Positions 1 through 11,533 of a stretch of DNA of 64,000 bases are shown here, piece after piece. The DNA lies in assembly GCA_024220525.1 (NCBI GenBank), contig JAMYWO010000055.1, positions 118,553 through 182,552 of the forward strand, in the 5' to 3' direction. The DNA is from Cochliopodium minus. Taxonomy: Eukaryota > Discosea > Himatismenida > Cochliopodiidae. The notes under the pieces were generated by a model. That model searched no databases and had not been told where the DNA came from. It was given only the letters and a program-made list of their open reading frames with translations. Made by a program: the position numbers and the translations under genes. Numbering within the stretch: the first letter of the stretch is position 1; each line of letters starts with the position of its first letter.

Positions 1-33
1 CAATAAAAAAAAAAGTTCAATTTTTATTTGTGT

Positions 34-1295
34 GAATAAAAAAAACCAAAAAATCTTTATATCAAATCATTTTCTGGAATAAAATAAAATCAATGAAAGG
101 ATCCAGTTATTTTTATTTGATTTTTAATCATCATTTTTTTAACAAAATAAAGGATTCATCGATACCCACGCCCACTCTGTGCAATATCCTAACATTGGTA
201 CTGGAACAGACCTAGAGTTGCTCGACTGGCTCAACAGATACACTTTCCCAACTGAAAAAAATTACGAAAATAAAGGTAAAAAAATATTTGAATGATACTT
301 TTGAAGATTTATTATTTTTTATTTTTTTTTAATAACCAAGTTTAAATTTTTTACTTTTTTTATATTTTTTTTGAATTTAAGGTTTTTATTTCTTTTTTAT
401 TTTTTTTAATTTCTTTTCAAGAATTTGCAAAAAATGCATCTGAATTGGTCGTAAAGAGAGTTTTGAAAAACGGGACCACCACTTGCACATTCTTCTCTTC
501 CATTGACTTGGAAGCTACGAAAACTCTCGCCGATACCGCCAACAACATCGGTTTGCACGCTTTCATTGGTAAACTTAAAAAATTAAATATAAAAAAAAAA
601 TAAAAAATTAATTTTTGTCAAAAAATTTTATTTATAAAAACAAAAAAAATTTAAATTAAAAAAACAATTTTTTTTTTTTTTTAAATTAAAAAACAAATTT
701 TTTTTTAAAAAAGGTAAAACATGTATGGACCAAAACTCGCCTCCATTTTACATCCACCAAACCAATCAAGAGGTAGAGGAGACCAGACAGTTCATCGAGT
801 ATTCCAAAGATTTGAAGTCCCCTTTGATCAACCCCATCATCATCCCTCGTTTCGCCATCACCTGTACTTTCGATCTCATGAAAGAATTAGGTGATTAAAT
901 AATTCAGTTTATTTTTTTCAGTTTATTTTTTTCATTTTTTTTCATATTTTTTATTTTTTATTCAATTTTTTTATTAATCATTTTAATTTATTTTTTTAAA
1001 AAAATTTTTTAAATTTATATTTACCGAAATATTTTTTTAAATTTTATTTTATTTTAATAGAAATTTTAATTACATTTTTTTATTTTAATAAAAATTTTAA
1101 TTACATTTTTTTATATTTATTTACTATAAATTTTAATTTTTAAATTTTTATTTTTTTATTTTTTAATTTTTATTTTTATTTTTTATTTTTATTTTTTATT
1201 TCAAAAGGAAAACTTTCAAATAAGTACAACGTGCCAGTCCATACACATCTTTCAGAAAATGTTTTGATATAAAGATTTTTTGGTTTTTTTTATTC
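34..1295. repeat. 43-nt inverted repeat bounding the first contig piece
   Basis: Bases 34-76 and 1253-1295 are reverse complements with a single mismatch. The right arm ends directly at the N at 1296 and begins inside a guanine deaminase exon (within the codons for SEN). An arm that is intronic on one side and exonic on the other suggests a fold-back at a contig end rather than a natural element. Confidence 0.75.
153..1265 (+). CDS. Guanine deaminase, internal exons (fragment, displaced from its first exon)
   Basis: Converts guanine to xanthine in purine salvage/degradation; a zinc amidohydrolase. Exons at about 153-275, 422-568, 714-890 and 1208 onward. They encode the metal-site signature GFIDTHAHSVQYPN, the GTTTCTFFSS strand, GKTCMDQNSPP, the PRFAITCT strand and HTHLSEN, all in family order. 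All introns are phase 1 with GTAA/GTGA donors. The reading frame stops just after HTHLSEN, where the sequence becomes an inverted copy of the window start, so the C-terminal third is absent. The matching N-terminal exon lies at 3155-3359 and its phase-1 splice (LIPG to FIDTHAHS) fits exactly; the pieces are one gene in the wrong order. Family assignment is firm. The arrangement is most likely an assembly artefact. Confidence 0.88.
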
Positions 1296-1296
1296 N

Positions 1297-1412
1297 ATAA
1301 AAAATAAAAAATAAAAAATAAAAAATAAAAAATAAAAAATAAAAAATAAAAAATAAAAATTAATTAATAAAAAATAAAAAATAAAAAATAAAAAATAAAC
1401 AATAAATAAAAA
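1297..1412. repeat. AAAAAT microsatellite at a contig join
   Basis: Near-perfect tandem array of a six-base AAAAAT-type unit that begins directly after the N at 1296. It falls in an intron of the ACOT9-like gene on the minus strand. The same unit occurs at about 46290-46400, where the other half of that gene breaks off. Confidence 0.85.
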
Positions 1413-1438
1413 ATAAATCAAGAAATATTTTTTTTTAC

Positions 1439-2132
1439 CAAATGTTACGAACCCAATTAATTTAATGTCAAAATCTGGTTTTAATTTGTATTCTTTGATT
1501 TCCAATCTGTCCAAAGATGCAGTAACAACAGCTCTTGGCTTAAAAAATAATTAATCAAAAAGTATGATTAGAGAAAAACTCAATATTATTAAATCAAACG
1601 ATACTGAAAGAAAAATGAAAATTCAATTTAAAATTTCTTTGAATAAATTAATTATTATGCTAAGAAAAGTTAATTAATTACTTATGATGTATAGAGATCA
1701 ATTTATATCAAGATTAATATAGATTTTTTTAAAAAAATTCAATTTTAAATTTACTCTTGAATCTGAATCCCCATCATCACAATGTGAAAAGGCCACATAT
1801 CCTGCCAATATATCCAGATCTTCCATCAATTTTCCCACCCTCAAGAAATTGATGGAGGAGATATATTTGTTCCTGAAGGAGATGTCAGTGGAGAAGGGAA
1901 GTAAAATCTCTGTTTTTGAATCTTCTACTTTCTTTTCTACTTGTTTTGGTTCTTTCAAATCTTTAAAGTTTTTATTGCTTATTTTCTTTCCATATTTATG
2001 CATCATCTGTGCAAATATTTTATGTGTTGCTAATTGTCACAAATGAATATTAATTAAGTAATCATTGATTGATTGATATTTATTTTTACCCGATTTATAC
2101 ATTGCTTTCTCCAATTTTATTGTTGATTCCAT
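1439..2132 (-). CDS. ACOT9-like acyl-CoA thioesterase, 5' part (first hot-dog domain)
   Basis: Minus-strand exons at 2090-2132, 1755-2029 and 1439-1538. The start is the ATG at 2132. The product shows LPFSTD, RNKYISS, VGKLMEDLDILAGYVAF and then PRAVVTASLDRLEI...DIKLIGFVTF, the first hot-dog domain of mitochondrial acyl-CoA thioesterase 9 type enzymes, which hydrolyse acyl-CoA to free acid and CoA. The last exon ends in phase 1 (G). The phase-1 exon that continues it (VGNTSMEVKIEAYQ) is not next door but at 46275, and a partial copy of the following exons is at 4004-5116. The gene is therefore split by the assembly. A lysine-rich N terminus could be an organelle signal, but this is weak. Confidence 0.82.
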
Positions 2133-2391
2133 TTTTTTTATTTTTTTATTTGTAGAATGAGAGAGGATAATTTTGATTTGAATGCTTCTTTGGGATATGG
2201 GATTTCCTTAATATTTTATTTGTGAAAGTGATTATGAGGATTGTTTTAAACAAAAACTCCTCCACAACAGCGGAAGTTTGTAAAATAGAATATTAACTGA
2301 AAAATAAAAATTAAACCTTCTATTGGAAAAATAATATTAAATTACATACATAAAATACACTTTAATAAAACAAATTAATTTTTGTTGGTTT

Positions 2392-2892
2392 TCATTTTTC
2401 GCATTGTGATTTGAGTCTTTCGAGCCATATCTCTGAATATTTCTCCATTCTTCTTTTAATTTTCTTTTTGAAAAGAACAGAGTAGATTCCTTCACAAGAT
2501 TTCTCCAATCTGACCTCAACACCTTCATCAACTTCAACAATGGTAAAATTATTGATACTGCGCAAACCATGAGACTTGCATTTCCATCCAAAATATTTCA
2601 TTGGCTCATAAGTATGCATTTTTGAAGAAATATTCTTTCCTCCTGAAGTATATTGGAAGGTGCTTTCCTCACAAAGAATTTTCCCCTTCAATTTTGAGTT
2701 TTTGATTTTTTTATTCCAATCTTCCCAACCATTTATATCAGCTAAAATACTTCATACTGATTTTTTTTTTAAAAATTGATTGAAAAAATGAATAAAGGAG
2801 AAGTTTCTTTCACTTTTACCTTTATCCGCTCTTTTGTTGATAATTATTGACTTTGAACTCTTAATACTATCTTCTTTAATTTCAACTTTCAT
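2392..2892 (-). CDS. SRPBCC (START-like) family protein
   Basis: Two exons, 2820-2892 and 2392-2741, joined in phase 1, give 140 residues. The product begins MKVEIKEDSIKSSKSIIIN, continues with an N-G-W-x-D-W-N segment and a GKILCEEST strand. It ends with the pattern MKYFGWKCKSHGL, FTIVEVDEGVEVRLEKS and a long C-terminal helix. This is the order of strands and the terminal helix of polyketide-cyclase/START-like ligand-binding proteins (SRPBCC). The ligand cannot be predicted. It sits head-to-head with the guanine deaminase first exon, about 260 bp away. Confidence 0.7.
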
Positions 2893-3154
2893 TTTTTCTT
2901 TGTGTTTTCTTTTTTTTTTTTATTTTTATTGACTTTACTTTTATATTTTTTTTCAGATATTTTTTTTTTTCGGTTAATTTTCGTTCAGCTTTTTTTATTT
3001 TTGGCCTAATCCAAAAACAAAGTTGAAAACAGTTTTAAATTTGGATTCAATTCAAAAAAAAACAACTTTGTTTTGGGGGGATACAAAATAATTTTTTAAT
3101 AGTTTATATTAAAAGTTTATATTAAAAAAATTTGAAAGGAAGTATCAGACGGTG

Positions 3155-3359
3155 ATGAAATTAAAAAAGATTTTCAAGGGAAACTTGGTATTCTCAAATA
3201 AACAAGCTAAATTAAATATCATTCAAAATGGATTGTTGGGAGTTGATAATAATGGAAAGATCGCTTTAGTTCAGAATGATCCAAGCAAATTAGACAGTGT
3301 AATCAAGGAGAATAAAGGAGCTGAATACATTGATCTTGGAAAAAAATTCTTAATACCAG
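3155..3359 (+). CDS. Guanine deaminase, first exon (N terminus)
   Basis: Start ATG at 3155. It encodes MKLKKIFKGNLVFSNKQ and ends with IDLGKKFLIPG, the amidohydrolase N-terminal beta domain up to the residues just before the HxH metal motif. The exon ends in phase 1 at a GTATAT donor. The only phase- and sequence-compatible partner is the exon at 153-275 (FIDTHAHS), upstream in this window. Downstream of the donor the sequence is AT-rich intron that stops at the N at 3582. Confidence 0.85.
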
Positions 3360-3582
3360 GTATATATGATCCCAAACAAAAATAAATCATTCCATATTCC
3401 CATACATATTCAATAGAATAGCAAGTATCAGTTTAATAAAAATCGTCAAAAATATATATATATTTTTAATATTTTTATATTTGAATGGTTGATACTTATT
3501 ATGATTAATCAATCAAAGTAATAGAATGAATATACTTGAAAGTTCTTCCAATAAATTTTTTATGTTTCTTATTTTATTCCTN

Positions 3583-5116
3583 TCATAGCAATATGTGGTA
3601 TTGGAGTTAATCCAAGAGACTCTTATCTCGAAACGGAACAAAGTATTTTTGTTTAATTTTAAAAGTTAATTTTTTTTAAAAAAAGAAAATTCTGATTTTG
3701 GATGTTGTCACTCTTCTGTCGAGAAAATTTGGGAACAACTATTCTCCAAACAATCCCTAATCTCCATCATTTCTTTTTCCTTTACCTCGGAAGAAATTTC
3801 AATTTTCCAAAAAATCATTTCCAAGAAAATAAGTTTGCAATGCATGGAAACCAAAATGGAAGAAAAAGAAGTTGAAAAACCTTTTTAAAAGACAATTCAT
3901 CAACATTGTTTCAATTAAAAAACATTTAAATAATAATATTTAATTTTAAAAATTTTTTTTTTGAATTTTAAATTATTTTTGATTTTTAATAAATATTTAT
4001 TCTTCAATTTTTATTGTTCAATTTCCTCATTCCTCCCAACCAACTCATTGCATCATCATAAGTATCAGGCACTACTTGTTTTTCCAAAGGACCATCATTA
4101 GAGTCCACTTGGAAGGTGAAAAAGAAAGTGTTGCTGACTTGTTCTGTGTTTTCAATGGGATTCAATGCTACTGCTATGATTTCTACAACCATGAATTGTT
4201 CATTGGTGTAAATGATGGTAGATTTTAAGTTCAAAATACAACCAACCAAAATTGGTTTTTGAAAACTGACATCTAACAAAAGAAATAAAATTAAATTTAT
4301 AAATAATAAAATTAATAAATATTTTATTTGAAATAAAAAATTAAAAAAAATAAACTAAAAATTAATATTAACATTAAAAAATTTAAATCAAAATAAAATT
4401 AATAAAAATAAATTATAAAACAAATTAGTATATTTAAAATAAAAAATAAACTAAAAATTAACATTAACAAAAAAATTCAACTTAAATATTAAAATTAAAA
4501 TTTTTATTTACAAAATTAAAATTAAAAAATTATTTTTTTGTTTACCTTCTAATTTTGTGAAAAAAGGAAATCTCTTGGCAAACAAAGCACAAGTATTAAA
4601 AGCCAACTCAAAAGCAACGCGCAACAAATACCCGCCAAAAATGGTATTATGGATATTTGTCTCTTGAGGATGTGTAATCAAAAGATTCTCTTTCTTGGTG
4701 AGAGACATCACCACTTTGTTTTCATTTTTTTGGTTTTTGTTGGAAGAAAATCCGTTTTTTTCGATGAAGATGTTGTGGATCATTTGGAGCTCTTCCATCG
4801 TTGGCGGAACTTTTTTGAGGGATTCGGAGTTTTGTTTGAGCTTGAGCTGTTTTTGTTTTTCGGCGTTGGAGAAGTTGGTTTTGTCTTCCTCACTAACTAG
4901 TTTCAATTTGTTTACTGGTGACTAAAAAAAATATTTAAAAAAAATAAAAAATAAAATAAAAATAAAAATAAAAAAATTAAAAAATTAAAAAATTAATTCA
5001 GTAAAATTAAAATTTTTTTTTAATGAATTTTACTGGTCTTTTTGTGATTGGGTCGAGGGAAACCATTGTGAAATAAGAATTTAGAATCAAGTTCCATTTG
5101 TTGTTGTTGTCATTTT
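3583..5116. repeat. 1.5-kb segment between two single-N joins, duplicated at 45196-46236
   Basis: The segment starts directly after the N at 3582 and ends directly before the N at 5117. It repeats the end of the F-box gene and the ACOT9 exons seen at 45196-46236. The two copies differ mainly by homopolymer length and by about 455 bp (roughly 4043-4497) missing from the second copy. This copy has the longer homopolymers and the intact final ACOT9 exon, so it looks like the more accurate version. Confidence 0.85.
4004..5116 (-). CDS. ACOT9-like acyl-CoA thioesterase, 3' part (copy 1, intact C terminus)
   Basis: Minus-strand exons at about 5031-5116 (truncated by the N), 4544-4922 and 4004-4275. 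The first carries the end of hot-dog 1 (FTMVSLDPITKRPVKF). The second holds a charged linker, then HPQETNIHNTIFGGYLLRVA, the hot-dog 2 signature of ACOT9 enzymes. The last has VSFQKPILVGCILNL and the terminal DTYDDAMSWLGG box. The catalytic-face residues N-x-F-G-G are present. Upstream exons are at 1439-2132. A near copy with the last exon largely deleted is at 45601-46275. Confidence 0.85.
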
Positions 5117-5117
5117 N

Positions 5118-5884
5118 TTTTGGATACTGAGAGGGAGATATTCGAGAAGAGTTAAATTGGTTGTTTCCAATTCAACCAAATTTTCCATTTTTTGCTTTTT
5201 TGATTCCTAATAGAAATGAGTGTCAAAATAGATAATTACAACTTCAAAATAATTCAAATAAAAAGAAATTTCACCTTAATTTCCTCAACAATTTTCCTCT
5301 TTTTTTCTTTTGAATACACTAATTTGCATTCATAGTCTTTAATTGATTGAAATTTTTTCAAGGATTCTAAAATATCTGTATTCTTAAATACTTTTTTTTC
5401 TGCAATACACTTCAAATATTCAACTCTGAATTCTTTTATTCCCAATATTTCTTTGATCTTCTCAACAAAACTTTCAAAATCTTCATAATTTGAATCAAGG
5501 GGAAATGGGTAAGTCGATTCATTTGGTCCATAATATAAAGGGATATATGTTTTCCCCTCTTGATTCTGAGAACAATCATTTCAATAATTTTCTTTAAAAA
5601 TTAAAAATTACCCAATTATCTTCCATATACATAGTATAAGAGTCAACATAGATAATTATATTTGAAGGATTTTGGTTGAGTTCATTTAATATCTCCAATT
5701 CATCCATTTTCTCAAATTCTATTGAATGGTTATCCAACTTTTGAAAAAATAGGTTTATCCCAAATTCATTTGTAAATTCTAATTTTTTCTTGATTAATTC
5801 TTTCAATTCTTCCATTCTTTCAATTGGAGGGGAATCAATTGTATAATTCGACTTATTAAACAAAATTTCTAACTTTAACATCAT
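5118..5884 (-). CDS. Tandem ubiquitin-like-fold protein, paralogue A (3' end cut by join)
   Basis: Minus-strand exons 5612-5884, 5275-5565 and 5118-5206, all phase 0; ATG at 5884. Two halves each show a strand-helix-strand pattern ending in a hydrophobic strand (NIIIYVDSY; YECKLVYSKE), suggesting two beta-grasp (ubiquitin/PB1-like) units. It aligns along its whole length with the protein at 37949-38605: shared features are the IYVD strand, the PFPLDS/FPLDS turn, D-F-x-x-F-V-E-K-I-K and a C-terminal charged strand. The last visible residues, LLEYLPLSIQ, run into the N at 5117 with no stop. No known family recognised; function unknown. Confidence 0.6.
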
Positions 5885-6184
5885 TTGAATTTTATTTTTA
5901 TTTTTTTTTGGAGAAAACTCAAAGAATTCAAGATTTTTGGAGTATTCAAGTTTTGTGGTAATGATAGCAACTTGAAACCAATTTCAACAGTACTAGTCAA
6001 ATGTAGAATAGTTGTTATCTTTTTAGTAATAAACTTGTTTTGGCTTAAACCTAGTTAATTTTGGATTGTTGATGTTGTTGGACAAGTTTATGTATTCATT
6101 CGAGAATTTTATGTTAAAACACTCTGATTTTAAAAATGATTACAATTTTATTTTTTTATTATTAAATTTAAATAAAAAAGACGT
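5885..6184. other. Intergenic stretch, nothing recognised
   Basis: AT-rich spacer between the divergent end of paralogue A and the convergent end of CARMIL. No ORF with coding character and no RNA gene seen. Confidence 0.6.
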
Positions 6185-9100
6185 TTAAAGCAAAGGTCCA
6201 CTTTTATCAACAGTTACAGTTTTTTTCAACTTTTTTCCTTTTTGGATGGAGGACAAAAGATCACCCCTTCCTTTGTCAGTTTTCTTATCAATTTCAGAAA
6301 TTGATATCTCTGGTGGAGGTGGAGGAGGCGGCGGAGGGCCCATAGAACCACCCATTGAAAGAGCAAGTTCTAAAAAAAGAAATAAAAATAAATTAAAAAT
6401 GAAAGATTGAAAAAAAAAGAAATTTACCAAGCCCAGGATTCTTTGAAACAGGTTTTGGAGGAAGATTTTTGGTGGGTTTTGGAGGAGGAGGGTTGAATTG
6501 TGAGGTAGGAGGTTTAGGTGGAGGAGGATTATTTTTAACTGGAGGAGGAAGGTTATTGTTGTTTTGAGAAGGAGGGAGTCGGATGGTGGGAGGGAAAGGT
6601 TGGTTGCCCAAGGGAACATCGAAAGTAGGAATGGGAGGAGGGGTGTCGTAATCTTCCTCCTCGCCATAATGATCATGGTTATCGATTTCCTGCAAAAGAG
6701 AAGAAACGTTCTCAAGAGCATGATGATTAAGATCATTGTTATTGGTATTATTATTATAAGAGTTTGTATTGTAGCTGTTATCGTTGTAATGATTATTGTT
6801 GTTGTAATTGTTTTGTTCAATGTGGATTTCATTGTTTTGGTTGTTGCTTGGGTGAGTATTTGCATAAGGCGAGATGGAATTTCTGTTTCTCGGGGTGGTC
6901 AAAGTAGGCTCAATGAGTCTGTCCTTGTTTTCATTTTGTACGTCCTCTTCCTCAAACTTTCCTTTCTCGGGGATGTTCAACATGGTGAGATGTTCAGGTA
7001 CGTGAGCGAGGGGCTTCACAGGAACGGTGGGCACTTGAACGTAGTTGTCGTACCTCACTTTCTCGTACAACTCGGGCAAATATTGGCCTCCCGAATTGTT
7101 CTGGTTTCTCGAGATGAAGTTGAAGAGGGAGAAGAAAAGTTTCTGGAGGTTTCTCCTTCTTTCTATAGTTTTCAAACTTGATTCTAATGCCTGTATGTCT
7201 TTTTTAGGGTATTCAAAGTGCCATACAGTTTGATTTATTTCAAAAGCATCGTGAAGAGCTAAAAATAAATATCAAAAAAGAAAAAATTAGCTCTAATTGT
7301 ATGAAATTTAGAATTAAAAATTAATCATTAAAAAAATAAACAAATAATAAAAGGGACAATAAAGTTTTACCATAAAACCCATTCATTCCAGTTTCGTTTT
7401 CATCTACATTTAAGTAACGAAGAACAGTATTTTTTCTAATGTTAAGAGCAAGTTCACTGATTCCTACATCTCCCAATTTGAGTTTTCTGAGGTCCAAGTG
7501 GGTGAGCGTTTGGTTCAAACCTATCAAACAAAGAAACTTGGTGACGTTCAAATACTTTCCTCTCAATGAAAAATATCTTAAATTTCCACTAGTATTTGTA
7601 ATATTGGAAATGGATTGTTCAATAGCTTTAAAATAAAATCAAAAATAAATAAAATATTTTAAAAAATAAACAAAAAATAAAAAAAATTATTTTTTTTTTT
7701 ACGAAAAGCATGCTTGTAGAGATGATCATCTCCTACTTCTAATTTTTTGATTGAGTAATTGTTGGAGAGAAGGGTTTGAATAACGTCGTTGAGATTCTCA
7801 GAGCTAAACCCATTGTCGGTCAACTTTAGCTCGTCAAAAGTCTTTTTGTTGGTGAAAGTCTTGAACATGTTCTTGAAAACTTCCATCTGCTTTTTCCCGC
7901 TTCCGATTTTATTTTTAGAGGCGTTAATAATGATCCCATTGATTTTTTCATTGGCAAGCAAACATTGAAATATTTGAGCGGCAATTTCACCATTAAGACC
8001 ACATTTAGAAATTCTTAGTTCTTGCAATGTTCCGACGTCTCTTAGGAACTTGTAGAACTCGCTGTTTCCGATTTTTTCAGTGAAAGAATTGTCGGAAATG
8101 TTCAAAAATTCGATTTGTTGCAATTTGAAGTTTTGGAAAATCAAGTCCATCGCTACTCCACAAGATTTCATTGACAATTTTCTGAGAGGAGATAAATCTT
8201 GAACTTGTTGCAACCAAGTTGCAAAAGCTTCAGAACCTATAAGTCATTAAAATAACAATTAATTTTAATAAATTTTATATAATTCAGATTTTACCTTTTG
8301 TTCCAAAACTATTTTTATCTAAAATAAGTTCTTCAATGGTCAAAGACATTGCAAAGTTTCTTCTGAAAGAACTAAATAATTCTATTATTGATTTTTGACC
8401 AAGATTACAGTTTGAAAGATTCAAAACAGTTAGACCATGTGGATAATTATCAAAACAATCTATGATTTGGAAGAAATCTCCTCCAGAAATATTATTGTAA
8501 GAAATGTCAAACATGGAAATTTGGTGGTCCTTATTTTGAGTTAGAGCAGGTCCAATATCACCGATCTTAGAAGAATTTCCAAGCTTAGAAGCAACAAACT
8601 TGGTAATTGTGTTGTTGTATCTCAACATGAGGGCAATGGAAGAAAACAAGTCTCTTCTTGGCAAATCATACAAGATGAATGCCTCAAAAAAAGTGTTGGA
8701 AGCAAGACTGGTCATGAGAGAAACTAGATGCACTTCCGACTGTCCCGATTCTATTCCTGGCATGTAGGATAAGTTTGGTGTCGTATTTTGTTTGTTATTT
8801 TGATCTTTGATCCACTCTAAAAATCCGTAGTGAATTGGTGCCTTGTAATAATTGGATTTCGCTAGGTATATCTCTGCCAAGTTGTTGCACGGCTTTACTT
8901 CAATTTGTGGAGGTGAATCAAATGATCTCCATCTTTCTTGATCGATATGCAAAGTGGGTATCAAAGATGGATCGAAATCGATTGATATTTTCAAAATTGA
9001 ATCTATGATAATGGTTTATATTTTTGAGAATTGTTGATATAAATTTTTAAAATTTTAATTTGAGGCCTAATATTTCTGTTCACAAATTTAATTATTTATA

Positions 9101-9704
9101 AATTTTGTTTTACCTTTTATTCTCTTTATATAATCTAAAGCCATACTTGTTGTTATTCCTATTTTATTCCCATCTTCAAATGCTAATTCCACTAATTCGG
9201 GTATTTTATTTGAGATTTGTTTGAGAGAATATAAATGCCAATCCCTCTCGAATTGAAGTTTCTTTTTGAACATTGTCAATTTGAATAAATCTGATTACAA
9301 TGAAAAGTAAAAGTAAATAAAGTCCTCAATTTTAACAAATTTTAAATATATTTTTGTTTTTTACATATTCTATGTTTCCCCAATACTATGATCTTTTTAT
9401 CTATTCATATATCCCTTCATATTAGTATCAATTACTCTTTTTTTCATAAATATTTTTTTTTACCTCCTTTCTTCTTATAACTCTTTTCATTTTTGATTTC
9501 AATCACCAAAAACCATTGTTCTAATTGGAATGAAAATTTTAAAATATTGATAAAATTTCGAAATAAAAACTAAAAATATTAAATTAATTTTTTCTTTTTA
9601 TTACGATTAATTATCTCTTCTCCATAATGAATCCAATATTTGGTTATATGTTGCTGTATGAAATTTGAATCCTCTTCCTTTATTGTTTGATTCTGTAAGC
9701 TCAT
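6185..9704 (-). CDS. CARMIL-family leucine-rich repeat actin regulator with C-terminal WH2 motif
   Basis: Eight minus-strand exons (9605-9704, 9464-9520, 9114-9290, 8295-9002, 7703-8236, 7371-7625, 6429-7258, 6185-6370) sum to 948 residues in frame. The N terminus is a PH-like domain (QWFLVIEIKN...RDWHLYSLKQI...). CARMIL-type leucine-rich repeats follow (LTVLNLSNCNLG, LTHLDLRKLKLGDVGISEL), ending in the family's VWHFEYPKKDI capping strand and dimer-like helix. An Asn-rich, acidic linker and a proline-rich region (PPPPKPP, PPPPPPPPP) precede RGDLLSSIQKGKKLKKT, a WH2 actin-binding motif. CARMILs bind capping protein, myosin I and membranes; a class I myosin lies 10 kb downstream. I did not find a clear capping-protein-interaction motif. 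Length is short for the family. Confidence 0.85.
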
Positions 9705-10024
9705 TTTTTATTTTTTATTTTCAATTTTTTTTTATATATTTTAGTTTTTACCTTTCTTTGATCTTTATTTTGGAGGAAATTTAGATCTAATAGTTCCTTT
9801 CTATTATTTTTACTTTTACCATTCAAAATGGATTATTTTTTTGACTTCCTTTGAAAATAAAAATCTTTAAAGAAAAAAAAATCATTAATCACTTTTAATT
9901 GAAAGTTTGCCACCCAACATGAAAAACAATTGTTTTTCTTCTTTCTTATAAATTTATAATTTTTAAAGATAAAAAAATTAATAAAAAATATTTTGAATAG
10001 AAAATTAAAAAAAAAATTGAAAGA
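9705..10024. other. Divergent promoter region of CARMIL and F-box gene
   Basis: About 320 bp between two outward-facing start codons. A T-rich stretch reads as exon-like nonsense on the minus strand. No defined motif recognised; presumably holds both promoters. Confidence 0.5.
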
Positions 10025-11492
10025 ATGATTCCGGTTGATGATAATTATAGAGATTGGACGAAAGTTCCTAAAGGTAATCATGAAAATATTAAATTTATTC
10101 AACTAATTTTGAACTCTATTGAAACAATTCTGGATAAAATTAACGATATTAAATTAAATTTGCAGGTGTTTTGGGTAAATATATTCAAAATTAAATTAAT
10201 TTGGAAGATATAGTTTGAATCAAACAAAATTTAAAGGAATAATCGTAGGTGGTCTTGATGGGAAAGGATTGAACAGTTTTGCAAGAACATGTAAAAAATG
10301 GAATGAGCTTTTCCAAACAGAAGCAGTATGGAGGATTCTCTATTCACTCCATTTCAACATTGATTATCCTCTTGATAGAGACTACGAGTAAAAAAACAAA
10401 AAAGTTTTTAAGATTTTTGAAACTCTAACTTTATTTGATTTAGTTGGAAAAGATTTTTTGTTGAAAGATTTAGAATTAAAGAACTCTGTGAGAAAGACAA
10501 ATATAAATGGGAAAACCTACAAATTTTTGAAAGAGGTTTTTATTTTTTAAAACGCCCAATAACACCATTTTAAATATTTAATTAATTTATTTTTAAAAGA
10601 TAGAACATTGATTGTCAATGAATCCCAAGTCTTGTGCAATTTAAGAGTTCCTCTAGTTAAATTTAAAAATGAAAAAGAATTGATGGATTCGGAAGAACAC
10701 AAGAATATTTACGCACTTGCTTTCTTGCTAAGAACTCAAAATAGTTTGTCTGATTACAACGGAAATAAACAATCTTCAAAAGTAGAAATCAAAATATTGC
10801 AAGAATACAAAACAATTTCATCCTTGAAAAACGAATTCTTCACTTTTCTATTGTGCAGCAAATTTTTGAACTGCAAATTTCCTGTCAATGTTAAAAAGAG
10901 TATCTGTTCTTTCTTTTTCAAAAATGAAGTTGAAGAAGGTTTTGAGTTCACAAAATATTTGGATCAATTTTACTATGAAAAAGTTCTTAGTTATATTAAC
11001 ATCAAAGAATTCACAAAGAAATTTCCTATCAATTTCTATACTTATGGTACATTAATATTTCTATATTTATTTTTTATAATAATCTTTTTTTTACAAAAGG
11101 ACTCAATTATAATTACCAATTTAACAAAATAATGGTTTGCTTTTATATTTTTATTTATCAAATAAATTATTTTTTCTTTATAAAAGTCCAAACCTCATTT
11201 TATCGAACTATTCAATCATACACTCCATTTCATTGAAGGACTTGAAATCGACTCAAAGTGGGTCACTGGTTTACTCGGAATTTGCAGATTGTACTCTAAA
11301 TTCTTCAAAATTCATGCTGAATGTCTTCGCCTTGAGAAAATCAAACAAGAAATCAGTGGAGGATTGAAAAGAATAGATTTAAAGCATGAAGAGATTCTTT
11401 CGGGTTTAAAATTGTTGCATTATTCAAAAGATAGTAAAGATGATTTCGAATCTTTTGAAGACTTTGTCATTTGGCTCAGAAAGGCCAAATGA
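10025..11492 (+). CDS. F-box protein
   Basis: Six exons (10025-10073, 10237-10387, 10444-10535, 10600-11046, a 35-nt micro-exon at 11100-11134, 11187-11492) give 359 residues in frame. The F-box-like core is in exon 2: LNSFARTCKKWNELFQ followed by AVWRILYSLHF, matching the second half of the F-box helix bundle (Skp1 binding). The first helix is atypical (VPKGIIVGGLDGKG). The rest is a helical region without recognised repeats, so the substrate is unknown. The micro-exon was needed to restore frame between exon 4 and the last exon and encodes LNYNYQFNKIM. Probable SCF ubiquitin-ligase adaptor. Confidence 0.7.
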
Positions 11493-11533
11493 TAAATTTA
11501 AAATTAAAATAAAATTAAAATAAAATAAAATTG

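Noticed and set aside
3155-3385. A complete short protein encoded at 3155-3385
   Set aside because: The last codons (IYDPKQK) are read-through into the intron after the GTATAT donor; it is the first exon of guanine deaminase.
6185-6865. Long minus-strand frame rich in Thr, Ile and Leu over the CARMIL linker
   Set aside because: It is an out-of-frame reading of Asn-, Pro-rich CARMIL sequence; only its last 61 codons (the WH2 exon) are in the real frame.
11100-11367. Separate small frames at 11.1-11.4 kb
   Set aside because: They are a micro-exon and an out-of-frame reading of the last F-box exon.
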